NCBI GenBank assembly: GCA_003526435.1
Contig: DPWF01000159.1
Coordinates: forward strand, 1-6,300
DNA: 6,300 nt
Direction of reading: 5' to 3'
DNA from: Chitinophagaceae bacterium
GTDB taxonomy: Bacteria; Bacteroidota; Bacteroidia; Chitinophagales; Chitinophagaceae
A program made the translations under genes and the position numbers. The notes under the pieces are model-generated. The model had not been told where the DNA came from. It saw only the letters and a program-made list of their open reading frames with translations, and searched no databases. This document shows positions 1 through 5,423 of this stretch, piece by piece; position 1 is the stretch's first letter; each line of letters starts with the position of its first letter.

Positions 1-233
1 TTGGTACACATGAAACACATGACCCGATTGAAGAACAGGTGAAAGCCGTGTATGCAGCTATTGGCGATTTGTCGAAGATCGATAAAGCCATTGTGATGTT
101 ATACCTGGAAGACTATAATTATAATGACATTGGAGATATGATGGGTATTACCGCTAATGATGTGGCGGTGAAAATGAACCGCATCAAAACCAGACTGAAA
201 GAATCGACACAAAAATATATGACCCCCGCGTAA
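1..233 (+). CDS. ECF-type RNA polymerase sigma factor, C-terminal part (5' end outside window)
   Basis: The reading frame is open from base 3 at the left edge to the TAA at 231-233, so the start lies outside the window; the GTG at 39 is internal and not a believable start. The visible 77 codons match sigma-70 region 4 (type 2). An amphipathic stretch (AIGDLSKIDKAIVMLYLED) is followed by the helix-turn-helix YNDIGDMMGITANDVAVKMN and a basic end, RIKTRLKE. This domain contacts the -35/-33 element of target promoters. Extracytoplasmic-function sigma factors are small (about 160-200 aa), so more than half of the protein is missing here. The membrane-protein gene starts 10 bp downstream and is probably co-transcribed. 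The family assignment is firm; the regulon and signal cannot be told from this fragment. Confidence 0.85.
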   Translation, partial: GTHETHDPIEEQVKAVYAAIGDLSKIDKAIVMLYLEDYNYNDIGDMMGITANDVAVKMNRIKTRLKESTQKYMTPA

Positions 234-243
234 ATGAAGTGTT

Positions 244-873
244 ATGGAACTCGATGAACTAAAATATCAACTCAACCAAAAGCTGGCAACCGATCATGCC
301 AGCCGGACAGATGCAGATATTGCAGCCTTACTGAAAAAGAAAACCAGTTCTGTCATTGGCAAACTGAAACGCAGCCTCATTGTTGAAATGGTGCTTTGTG
401 TATTGTTTTCTGTAGCCATGCTGTATGTATGTTTTGTTTCCGATTACTGGTCCATCCGTATATATTTCGGTGTGTTTACCATACTTATGTTTCTGTTCAC
501 TTTTATCTTGTACTATCTCTATAAAAAAACAAAACAGCTCACCAGTTCTTTGCAACCCATCAAAGCCAATCTCCAAAGCGTGGTAAGTTTGTTGGAAGAA
601 TTTGTAAAAAGATATTTTCAGTTTACCATGGCCATGTTGCCTGTTTGTTTTGTGTTTTCCCTCATTTTATCCCTCATGGAACCCATTTCTGTTCCCGAAG
701 TAGATAAATTCGTATTACACTATTTCTCTGCCAGATGGCAGGTACTTACTTTCCTGGGTGTATATATGATTGTACTGGCCGTTGTGCTCTATTATTTTAC
801 GAAATGGTATTTGAAGAAATTGTATGGGAATTATCTGGCAGAGCTGAAAAAATGTATTGATGAGCTGGGGTGA
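244..873 (+). CDS. Four-TM membrane protein of unknown function, downstream of the ECF sigma factor
   Basis: This is a 209-residue protein that I do not recognise as a named family. Residues 1-42 are hydrophilic and cytoplasmic-like, with a KKK cluster at 31-33. Four hydrophobic segments follow at about 45-66, 70-92, 125-146 and 167-187. The loop at 93-124 is charged and helical (YKKTKQ to LLEEFVKR), and the short C-terminal tail is lysine-rich, so both ends should face the cytoplasm. The ATG at 244 is the first in-frame start and lies 10 bp after the sigma gene's stop. Genes placed directly after an ECF sigma gene often encode its anti-sigma factor, sometimes a membrane protein with a short cytoplasmic N-terminus. 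That role is a possible inference from position only; no anti-sigma domain (such as a zinc-binding ASD) is visible. The gene end is followed at 879 by a repeat array. Confidence 0.75.
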   Translation: MELDELKYQLNQKLATDHASRTDADIAALLKKKTSSVIGKLKRSLIVEMVLCVLFSVAMLYVCFVSDYWSIRIYFGVFTILMFLFTFILYYLYKKTKQLTSSLQPIKANLQSVVSLLEEFVKRYFQFTMAMLPVCFVFSLILSLMEPISVPEVDKFVLHYFSARWQVLTFLGVYMIVLAVVLYYFTKWYLKKLYGNYLAELKKCIDELG

Positions 874-878
874 AAACA

Positions 879-948
879 GAGAAATAAGGAATATGAAATA
901 AAGAATGAGAAAGTAACTTTTACAGCTTATCCTTATTTCTTATTTCTC
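879..948. repeat. Array 1: 7-bp units forming an inverted repeat between convergent genes (possible bidirectional terminator)
   Basis: Five 7-bp units run on the + strand at 881-915 (GAAATAA, GGAATAT, GAAATAA and two more divergent units). Three units in inverted orientation lie at 926-946 (CTTATCC, TTATTTC, TTATTTC). The outer 10 bp at 879-888 are perfectly complementary to 939-948, and pairing continues imperfectly inward. The element separates the 3' ends of the membrane-protein gene (+) and the thioesterase gene (-), and the right arm contains the thioesterase stop codon (TAA, 933-935). A terminator role for both strands is plausible from position and pairing, but the stem is AT-rich. Confidence 0.6.
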
Positions 949-1364
949 AACACCGCTACCGTGAGACGGCTGATGCAAACCAACTTCTCTCTTTCATCAT
1001 AGATTTTAATTTCCCATACCTGAGAGCTGGCACCAATATGTATGGGTTTGGCAATACCTGTTACCAATCCTTCTCTCACACTACGCAAATGGTTGGCATT
1101 GATTTCCTGCCCTACACAAATAAAATTTGCGGGGTCAACTGTCATAGCCGCACCCACGCTACCAAGTGTTTCTGCGAGTGCTACAGAGGCGCCACCGTGT
1201 AATAATCCATATGGTTGTTTGGTACGAAGATCAACAGGCATCGTGGCTTTCAGGTAATCATCACCCAGTTCTGTAAAAATCATACCCAGGTGCTCCCCCA
1301 TGGTATTTTTACCCAATGGCTGTATGTCAGCAATCGTTAATGCTTTATGAAACCAGATCGACAT
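933..1364 (-). CDS. menI: Hotdog-fold acyl-CoA thioesterase, MenI/YdiI-like (putative DHNA-CoA hydrolase)
   Basis: This 143-aa protein belongs to the PaaI/4HBT hotdog thioesterase family and resembles E. coli YdiI (MenI) over its whole length. It shares the N-terminal MSIWF region, the stretch MPVDLRTKQPYGLLHGGAS, the ALAETLGS helix and a C-terminal SRLTVAVL strand. The expected active-site residues are present: Gln50, the HGG at 56-58 and the catalytic Glu65. MenI hydrolyses 1,4-dihydroxy-2-naphthoyl-CoA in menaquinone synthesis, but family members accept several acyl-CoAs, so the exact substrate is uncertain. The start lies 9 bp after the coaD stop on the same strand, suggesting a two-gene operon. 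The last residues (RNKK) and the TAA stop are read from the 7-bp repeat array 1; the E. coli protein ends soon after the equivalent VAVL, so this tail looks like an array-derived addition. Confidence 0.85.
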   Translation of the reverse strand: MSIWFHKALTIADIQPLGKNTMGEHLGMIFTELGDDYLKATMPVDLRTKQPYGLLHGGASVALAETLGSVGAAMTVDPANFICVGQEINANHLRSVREGLVTGIAKPIHIGASSQVWEIKIYDEREKLVCISRLTVAVLRNKK

Positions 1365-1373
1365 GACGTGTTA

Positions 1374-1841
1374 TTATTTTTTGATAGAACGGATAACGGC
1401 TTCCGGTAAAAAAGGAGAAGCATCTCCCCCATTTCGCAGGATATCGCGAACAATTGTAGAAGCCACTGAAGTATATTTTGGTTCTCCGGTAAGAAAGATG
1501 GTTTCAATATTTTTATCCAGGGTACGATTGGCGTCAGCGATGGTTTTTTCATATTCAAAATCGCTCACATAACGAATACCGCGGAGAATAAACTGTGCCC
1601 CTATTTGTTTACAATAATGAATGGTTAATCCTTCATACACCACACTTTTTACCTTGGGTTCATCCTTATAAATTTCCTTGAACCATTCCATCCGCTGTTC
1701 TGGACTAAACATCGGCGATTTGGAAGAATTGATGCCAATACCCACATAAATCTGGTCGAATAATGGCAGTGCACGATTGATGATATCAGTATGCCCCAGG
1801 GTAACCGGATCAAATGTGCCTGGAAATAAACAGATGCGCAT
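1374..1841 (-). CDS. coaD: Phosphopantetheine adenylyltransferase
   Basis: The enzyme transfers AMP from ATP to 4'-phosphopantetheine, giving dephospho-CoA, the penultimate step of coenzyme A synthesis in the cytoplasm. The 155-aa length is normal for bacterial CoaD. The nucleotidyltransferase motifs are all visible: PGTFDPVTLGH at 7-17, containing the (T/H)xGH nucleotide-binding signature; the LRGIR substrate-binding motif at 86-90; and YTSVASTIVRDI at 123-134, equivalent to the ISSTxVR motif. The ATG at 1841 is the first residue before the conserved RICLFPGTFDP strand, so the start is secure. The thioesterase gene follows after 9 bp. Upstream, about 36 bp separate the start from the large palindromic array 2 that lies between pyrB and coaD. 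I find no convincing promoter in that short stretch; transcription may begin inside the array or come through from pyrB. Confidence 0.97.
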   Translation of the reverse strand: MRICLFPGTFDPVTLGHTDIINRALPLFDQIYVGIGINSSKSPMFSPEQRMEWFKEIYKDEPKVKSVVYEGLTIHYCKQIGAQFILRGIRYVSDFEYEKTIADANRTLDKNIETIFLTGEPKYTSVASTIVRDILRNGGDASPFLPEAVIRSIKK

Positions 1842-1861
1842 TGTGCGGGATTTAGTTACGA

Positions 1862-1998
1862 AAATAAGGGATAAAGGACAGATAAACAGAAGAACAGAGG
1901 AACAGAGAAATTTCCAATGCAGGAAATATTTCCTTTTTACTTTCTCTGTTCCTCTGTTCTTCTGTTTATCTGTTCTTCTGTTTCTCTGTTCTTCTGTT
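1862..1998. repeat. Array 2: 8-bp units forming a 96-bp hairpin with 33-bp perfect arms, between pyrB and coaD
   Basis: The left arm holds four units of the form ACAGANNA at 1878-1909, preceded by two degenerate units at 1862-1877. The right side holds seven units of the form TNNTCTGT at 1942-1997. Bases 1878-1910 are perfectly complementary to 1941-1973 (33 bp), so the variable NN bases are mirrored in exact order. Three extra right-hand units, 1974-1997, have only partial partners. The 30-nt loop contains its own 14-bp perfect palindrome at 1921-1934 (AGGAAATATTTCCT). The array begins within about 3 bp of the pyrB stop codon and ends about 20 bp before the coaD start. It could act as a pyrB terminator or mRNA 3'-end stabiliser, but it lacks a classic GC stem plus U-tract. 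Confidence 0.9.
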
Positions 1999-2000
1999 TC

Positions 2001-2921
2001 CTACGCTCCTGCCAGCAAATACAACACCGCCATTCTCACCGCTACGCCGTTTTCTACCTGGTTGAGTACGATGGAGAATGGTCCGTCTGCCACGTCGCTG
2101 TCGAGCTCAACCCCCCTGTTAATAGGTCCGGGGTGCATGATGACGATTTCTTTGCCGAGGCTTTCGAGTAAACGCCTGTTGATACCATATGCCAGGTTAT
2201 ATTCACGTAGTGAAGAGAATAAAGGCTGGTTCTGTCTTTCCAACTGAATACGCAGCACATTGGCTACATCACACCACTGAAGTGCTTTCTTGAGGTTATA
2301 CTCCACACGAACATCCAATGCCTCTTCAATATATTTTGGAATCAGGGTAGGTGGCCCTGCAATGGTAATTTCTGCCCCCATTTTACGAAGCAGGTACATA
2401 TTGCTTAATGCCACACGACTGTGCATGATATCGCCGATGATGGCCACTTTCAGTCCTTCCAGTTTACCCAGTTTCTCTCTCATGGAAAAAGCATCGAGTA
2501 ATGCCTGTGTAGGATGTTCATTAATACCGTCGCCTGCATTTACAATAGCAGCGGGTATATGTTTGGCGAGGAAATGTGGCGCGCCTGATGCACTGTGCCG
2601 CATTACCACCATATCCACTTTCATACTGAGGATATTATTCACCGTATCGAGCAATGTTTCACCTTTTGCCGCAGAGGATGTGGTAGCAGCAAAATTCAAT
2701 ACATCGGCCGATAACCTACGTTCTGCCAGTTCAAATGACATCCGGGTACGGGTAGAGTTCTCATAAAACAGGTTTACAATGGTCACATCACGCAGTGATG
2801 GTACTTTTTTAACCGGTCTTTGTAAAACTTCTTTGAATTGTTCGGCCGTGGTAAGAATTAACTGGATATCATCTCGAGTGAGATCTTTTATACCAAGGAG
2901 ATGTTTGGTAGAGAGTTTCAT
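2001..2921 (-). CDS. pyrB: Aspartate carbamoyltransferase, catalytic subunit
   Basis: The enzyme condenses carbamoyl phosphate with L-aspartate to N-carbamoyl-L-aspartate, the committed step of pyrimidine synthesis. The 306-aa length is normal. The carbamoyl-phosphate loop is ENSTRTR (54-60); the residues SSAAKGET (82-89) form the 80s loop that reaches into the neighbouring active site; HPTQ is at 136-139; and the aspartate-domain motif HPGPINRGVEL is at 263-273. Together these distinguish it from ornithine carbamoyltransferase. No pyrI (regulatory subunit) is visible in the window. The ATG start overlaps the stop of the upstream four-helix-bundle ORF by one base (TAATG), which suggests translational coupling. 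pyrR lies about 800 bp upstream on the same strand, with a terminator and the four-helix gene between them. The stop codon directly abuts repeat array 2. Confidence 0.97.
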   Translation of the reverse strand: MKLSTKHLLGIKDLTRDDIQLILTTAEQFKEVLQRPVKKVPSLRDVTIVNLFYENSTRTRMSFELAERRLSADVLNFAATTSSAAKGETLLDTVNNILSMKVDMVVMRHSASGAPHFLAKHIPAAIVNAGDGINEHPTQALLDAFSMREKLGKLEGLKVAIIGDIMHSRVALSNMYLLRKMGAEITIAGPPTLIPKYIEEALDVRVEYNLKKALQWCDVANVLRIQLERQNQPLFSSLREYNLAYGINRRLLESLGKEIVIMHPGPINRGVELDSDVADGPFSIVLNQVENGVAVRMAVLYLLAGA

Positions 2922-3385
2922 TAAAAATCAAAGTTAGGAAAAAAACAAGAAATCAGGAAACAAGAAATCAAGTGACAAGGGCCAGGAAGTAGAAAACAAG
3001 AAATCAAGGAACGAGCACGCAAGTGACAGGAAAGGATGAAGCTAGTTTCGCTTGTTGAGGATACTAATAGTATTTTTGTTAATTGAATTGACTCGTTGAC
3101 GATTCGTTCCCGATCTGCTAATAAAGAATGATCGGGTGGAATAAAAAGTAACCGTAGCCAAAAAGTAGATTCCTTAGCCTCCCGTCGGGCTATTTTAAGT
3201 TTCATGTTTTCGTCTGCCTTACCTAAAGGGTCTGGTGCCTCAATATAATTGGCCCCTACCGATGATGAAGAACGCAGTAATTGTCTTATATACTCCTGAT
3301 TGATCCATTCTTTACCTGCAACAGCACACAGGTTACGCACATCCATGGCAAACTGATAAAAACGTTTTCCCAGTTCTTCTGACAT
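2921..3385 (-). CDS. Four-helix-bundle protein (S23/TIGR02436-like) with a repeat-encoded C-terminal tail
   Basis: Residues 1 to about 110 fit the small four-helix-bundle (23S-rRNA intervening-sequence, S23-like) family. There is a first helix LGKRFYQFAMDVRNLC; the conserved core IRQLLRSSSSVGANYIEA (33-50), matching the family's LxRSxxSIxANxxEA pattern; the motif KLKIARREAKESTFWLRLL (62-80); and a last helix with ESIQLTKIL. Relatives are usually about 115-125 aa; this ORF has 154. From about residue 117 onward it is translated from repeat array 3, giving a repetitive LISCF-type tail. The real stop therefore seems to have been lost, and the ORF now ends at the pyrB start (TAATG). The family's biochemical role is unknown, although homologues include proteins encoded in 23S rRNA insertions and the Avd accessory protein of diversity-generating retroelements. 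A promoter candidate lies upstream at 3430-3459. No reverse transcriptase or rRNA is visible nearby. Confidence 0.8.
   Translation of the reverse strand: MSEELGKRFYQFAMDVRNLCAVAGKEWINQEYIRQLLRSSSSVGANYIEAPDPLGKADENMKLKIARREAKESTFWLRLLFIPPDHSLLADRERIVNESIQLTKILLVSSTSETSFILSCHLRARSLISCFLLPGPCHLISCFLISCFFPNFDF
2946..3035. repeat. Array 3: mixed 7/8-bp CAAG-core units inside the 3' end of the four-helix-bundle ORF
   Basis: On the + strand the sequence is built of units that begin CAAG, TCAAG or CAGG followed by purine-rich spacers (for example CAAGAAA, TCAGGAAA, TCAAGTGA). A 15-bp higher-order unit is recognisable at 2946, 2961 and 2996. It is less regular than array 4 but shares the CAAG core and the same orientation. 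No inverted partner lies next to it; the nearest sequence of opposite orientation is array 5 at 3678-3719. It lies wholly within the four-helix-bundle ORF and just upstream of pyrB. Confidence 0.75.
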
Positions 3386-3429
3386 GGCCCGAAACTAAAA
3401 GGGAAAACAATCCGTTATCCGAAAAAATA

Positions 3430-3459
3430 CATAGATAAATACCTGCGATAACCCGCAAT
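3430..3459 (-). promoter_or_regulatory. Candidate Bacteroidota-type promoter for the four-helix-bundle gene and pyrB
   Basis: On the minus strand ATTG (3459-3456) and TATCTATG (3437-3430) are separated by 18 bp. This is one mismatch each from the Bacteroidota primary-sigma consensus TTTG and TAnnTTTG, with near-ideal spacing. Transcription would start near 3424, giving a leader of about 40 nt before the ATG at 3385. The call is by eye only. Confidence 0.4.
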
Positions 3460-3463
3460 TTTT

Positions 3464-3540
3464 TAAGAACCAAGATGCAAGAAACAAGAATCAAGACGCA
3501 AGGTTCAAGAAACAAGATTCAGGTTACAAGGAACAGGAGT
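3464..3540. repeat. Array 4: ten 7-bp units CAAGNNN
   Basis: Ten exact 7-bp steps run from 3471 to 3540. Eight units begin CAAG and two begin CAGG, each followed by three variable bases (ATG, AAA, AAT, ACG, GTT and others). A degenerate unit precedes at 3464-3470. Six of its units (3478-3519) are complementary to array 5 (3678-3719): I count 34 of 42 positions matching, including exact matches of the variable triplets AAT and GTT in the right order. The register is strict, with no 1-bp slips. Confidence 0.9.
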
Positions 3541-3550
3541 TTACATTTGG

Positions 3551-3589
3551 CAAAAGAAAAGCTGCTGAACGAAAAACATCCAGCAGCTT
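3551..3589 (-). terminator. Intrinsic (Rho-independent) terminator downstream of pyrR
   Basis: On the minus strand, bases 3589-3577 pair with 3571-3559: nine Watson-Crick pairs (AAGCTGCTG with CAGCAGCTT), then four inner pairs including two G-U, around a TTTTT loop. A T-rich tract, TTCTTTTG, follows directly down to 3551. On the + strand there is no T-run after the stem, so the direction is minus. It lies about 137 nt after the pyrR stop and about 165 nt before the four-helix-bundle start, so it would end the pyrR transcript and separate it from pyrB, or act as an attenuator. Confidence 0.8.
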
Positions 3590-3677
3590 AAATATCCTTA
3601 ACTGTCAGATCAAGTCTTGACTATTAAATTACATTCTACACTAAGTTGTAAAGTTCAAACTTACACCATGAATCCAA

Positions 3678-3719
3678 TACCTTGATTCTTAAACCTTGTA
3701 TCTTGATTCTTGTATTTTG
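3678..3719. repeat. Array 5: six 7-bp units NNNCTTG, inverted partner of array 4, beside the pyrR stop
   Basis: Six 7-bp steps: TACCTTG, ATTCTTA, AACCTTG and then three more, of which four of six carry exact CTTG. The array is the reverse complement of six units of array 4 with about 81% identity by hand alignment. It ends 6 bp from the pyrR stop codon at 3726. Confidence 0.85.
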
Positions 3720-3725
3720 CCCCCC

Positions 3726-4247
3726 TTAAATCAACACAACTTCATCCACTTCGTCCCTTTCCTTCCAGCAGACTTTTACTTTCTGGGAAATGATGGTATC
3801 GATGGTTTTGCCGGTGAAATCGGGTTGTATGGGTAGTTCGCGGCTGAAGCGGCGGTCGATAAGTACACAGAGCGATACTTTGGATGGTCGGCCAAATGCC
3901 AGTAAAGCATCCAATGCGGCGCGGATGGTTCTGCCGGTGTACAATACATCATCAATCAGGATTACATGTTTATTCTCCAGACTGAAGGGGATATCGGTAC
4001 TATTGGCAATATGCAGGCTTTTACGGACATCATCACGATAAAAAGTAATGTCGAGCTTGCCATATTCAATTTTACCACCTGTAACCAGTATTTGTAATTC
4101 ATTTACAATACGATCGCTCAGAAAGATACCTCGGGGTTGTAATCCGATTACAACCGTATCCTGTAATGATGCATTGTTTTCCAGTATCTGATGGGCCAGT
4201 CTTTTAACCGTTAATGCCAGTTGCTGACCAGATAATATCGTCTTCAA
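3726..4247 (-). CDS. pyrR: PyrR: pyrimidine operon regulator / uracil phosphoribosyltransferase
   Basis: PyrR is a type I phosphoribosyltransferase-fold protein. In Firmicutes it binds pyr mRNA with UMP to cause attenuation and also converts uracil plus PRPP to UMP. At 173 aa the length is typical. The N-terminus KTILSGQQLALTVKRLAHQILEN, the stretch VVIGLQPRGIFLSDRI (32-47), and the PRPP-binding loop VILIDDVLYTGRT (95-107) followed by RAALDAL are characteristic. The start is TTG at 4247: an in-frame TAA lies four codons upstream and no ATG or GTG precedes the conserved KTIL, so TTG is the only reasonable start. It is divergent from recF across about 80 bp. Its stop is followed by array 5 and then a strong terminator, so it may be transcribed alone. 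I see no clear PyrR-binding loop; whether it regulates by attenuation in this organism is unknown. Confidence 0.93.
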   Translation of the reverse strand: MKTILSGQQLALTVKRLAHQILENNASLQDTVVIGLQPRGIFLSDRIVNELQILVTGGKIEYGKLDITFYRDDVRKSLHIANSTDIPFSLENKHVILIDDVLYTGRTIRAALDALLAFGRPSKVSLCVLIDRRFSRELPIQPDFTGKTIDTIISQKVKVCWKERDEVDEVVLI

Positions 4248-4328
4248 GCCAATTTTTTATTAAAAATAATCGCTTTCACTGATACCACACATGAATTATT
4301 CCGAAACAGGTGTGTTAATTTGCCGCTT
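4248..4328. promoter_or_regulatory. Divergent pyrR/recF intergenic region (promoters expected, not resolved)
   Basis: Both flanking genes start here and point outward, so this 81-bp stretch must carry two promoters. It is AT-rich. TTAATTTG at 4315-4322 (+) is one mismatch from TAnnTTTG but has no TTTG at the right distance and would leave recF almost leaderless. TATTTTTA on the minus strand, just upstream of pyrR, is likewise one mismatch off with a weak -33. It is the only sizeable gap in the window without a repeat array. Confidence 0.35.
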
Positions 4329-5423
4329 ATGTTCCGTCTTCATCAATTATCCATGGTGCAGTTTCGCAATTATGAAAGTCAGCATTTTGACTTTGAAGAG
4401 AGAATTGTGGGTATCTGTGGCTCCAATGGCGTGGGTAAAACCAATTTACTCGATGCCATTTACTACCTCAGTTTCTCAAAAAGCTATTTTGCCCGTACAG
4501 ATGCCCAAAGCGTTCATCATGGTAGTTTGGGTATGCGTTTGCAGGGGCATTACCATGTTGACGAGCCGGATCAGAATGTAACACTGATTGTTCGGGAAAC
4601 AGGAAAGAAAGAACTACAACTCGATGGGGAGCCTTACAAGAAATTTTCAGATCATATTGGAAAGTTACCCGTAGTTATGATTGCACCAGATGATGTTGAA
4701 CTAATCAGCGGTCCGGGTGAAGAAAGAAGGAAATTTCTGGATACTGTTTTATCTCAAATTGATCCACATTATTTACAGCAACTGATCGATTATAATAAAA
4801 TTCTCCAGCAAAGGAATAGTCTGTTTAAACAGGCCGCTGATACAGGTATGGTAGACGATACCCTTCTCGGAATACTGAACAATCAATTAAGCACAACGGG
4901 TACCGCTATTTTCGAAGCCCGTAAAACATTCCTCCAAAGTTTTCTGCCACTGGCTTTCAGCATTTATGAACGTATTGCCCGTAATAATGACGGCATTTAT
5001 TTATCCTATCACAGCCCTTTGCTACAAACAGATTTCCCTACCCTCTTGCAACAAAACAGGCTAAAAGATCTTGCCCTGCAAAGAACCAGTTCGGGTATTC
5101 ACCGCGATGACATAGTGTTACAGATGGGTGAACAGTTGTTTAAAACAGAAGCTTCCCAGGGGCAAAGAAAAAGTTTGCTTTTTGCCCTTAAACTTGCTGA
5201 GTGGCAGATATTGAAAGAACAAAAAGGATTTACACCCATTCTTTTACTGGATGATGTTTTTGAAAAATTAGATGATGCAAGAATGTCGCAATTACTGCAT
5301 TGGGTTTGTGCAGAAAGCGATGGTCAGGTATTTATTACAGATACACATCCGGAGAGACTCAAACAACAATTGGATGCCATCGGAACAGGGTTTCAGATGA
5401 TTGGTTTGGGGGATAGTCGATAG
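4329..5423 (+). CDS. recF: DNA replication and repair protein RecF
   Basis: RecF is an SMC-like ATPase that, with RecO and RecR, loads RecA at single-strand gaps and helps restart stalled forks. I chose the ATG at 4329 (MFRLHQLSMVQFRNYES), which fits the usual RecF N-terminus; a TTG at 4320 would add only three residues. From that start the protein is 364 aa, the normal length. Walker A is GSNGVGKTN (31-39); the arm region contains PVVMIAPDDVELISGPGEERRKFLD (114-138), a RecF hallmark; GIHRDD is at 256-261; the ABC signature is ASQGQRKS (275-282); Walker B and D-loop are ILLLDDVFEKLD (304-315); and a conserved ITDTHPERL lies near the end. The final residues DSR and the TAG stop are encoded in the palindromic repeat array 6. 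The DUF721 gene, a common recF neighbour, lies beyond an inverted cytochrome gene. Confidence 0.97.
   Translation: MFRLHQLSMVQFRNYESQHFDFEERIVGICGSNGVGKTNLLDAIYYLSFSKSYFARTDAQSVHHGSLGMRLQGHYHVDEPDQNVTLIVRETGKKELQLDGEPYKKFSDHIGKLPVVMIAPDDVELISGPGEERRKFLDTVLSQIDPHYLQQLIDYNKILQQRNSLFKQAADTGMVDDTLLGILNNQLSTTGTAIFEARKTFLQSFLPLAFSIYERIARNNDGIYLSYHSPLLQTDFPTLLQQNRLKDLALQRTSSGIHRDDIVLQMGEQLFKTEASQGQRKSLLFALKLAEWQILKEQKGFTPILLLDDVFEKLDDARMSQLLHWVCAESDGQVFITDTHPERLKQQLDAIGTGFQMIGLGDSR

Larger units (their letters stand above)
3386..3725. other. 340-bp non-coding region between pyrR and the four-helix-bundle gene
   Basis: No believable ORF is present; short open frames here run through the arrays and lack sensible starts. 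From right to left (the direction of transcription of both flanking genes) it holds array 5 beside the pyrR stop, about 90 bp of plain AT-rich sequence, a strong minus-strand intrinsic terminator at 3551-3589, array 4 (inverted relative to array 5), and a promoter candidate at 3430-3459. The centre (about 3541-3677) is thus enclosed by an imperfect long inverted repeat. A small palindrome, TCAAG-A-CTTGA on the minus strand, lies near 3610-3620. Confidence 0.7.

Noticed and set aside
1862..1998. Insertion sequence or MITE ends
   Set aside because: There is no transposase, no target-site duplication visible, and the arms consist of short tandem units, unlike terminal inverted repeats.
1917..2171. 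Plus-strand open frame rich in C, F, L and S
   Set aside because: The composition comes from the TNNTCTGT repeat and the rest is antisense to pyrB.
1777..2247. Plus-strand open frame of 156 codons across the coaD start, array 2 and the pyrB end
   Set aside because: It is antisense to two secure genes, its middle is translated repeat, and it matches no protein pattern I recognise.
2290..2766. Long plus-strand open frame inside pyrB
   Set aside because: It is a shadow of the well-supported pyrB frame on the other strand.
3333..3515. Minus-strand 60-codon frame ahead of the four-helix-bundle gene
   Set aside because: Its first part is translated CAAGNNN array and the remainder overlaps the better-supported four-helix gene in another frame.
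3541..3677. Small ORF or known RNA gene in the core between arrays 4 and 5
   Set aside because: Short frames lack an ATG or GTG start, and no tRNA-like or other familiar RNA structure was seen apart from the terminator hairpin.
3471..3719. Possible CRISPR array
   Set aside because: Units are 7 bp with no spacers of 25-40 bp between identical repeats, and no cas genes are present.
4320..4328. Upstream TTG start for recF
   Set aside because: It adds only three residues; the ATG at 4329 gives the usual RecF N-terminus.
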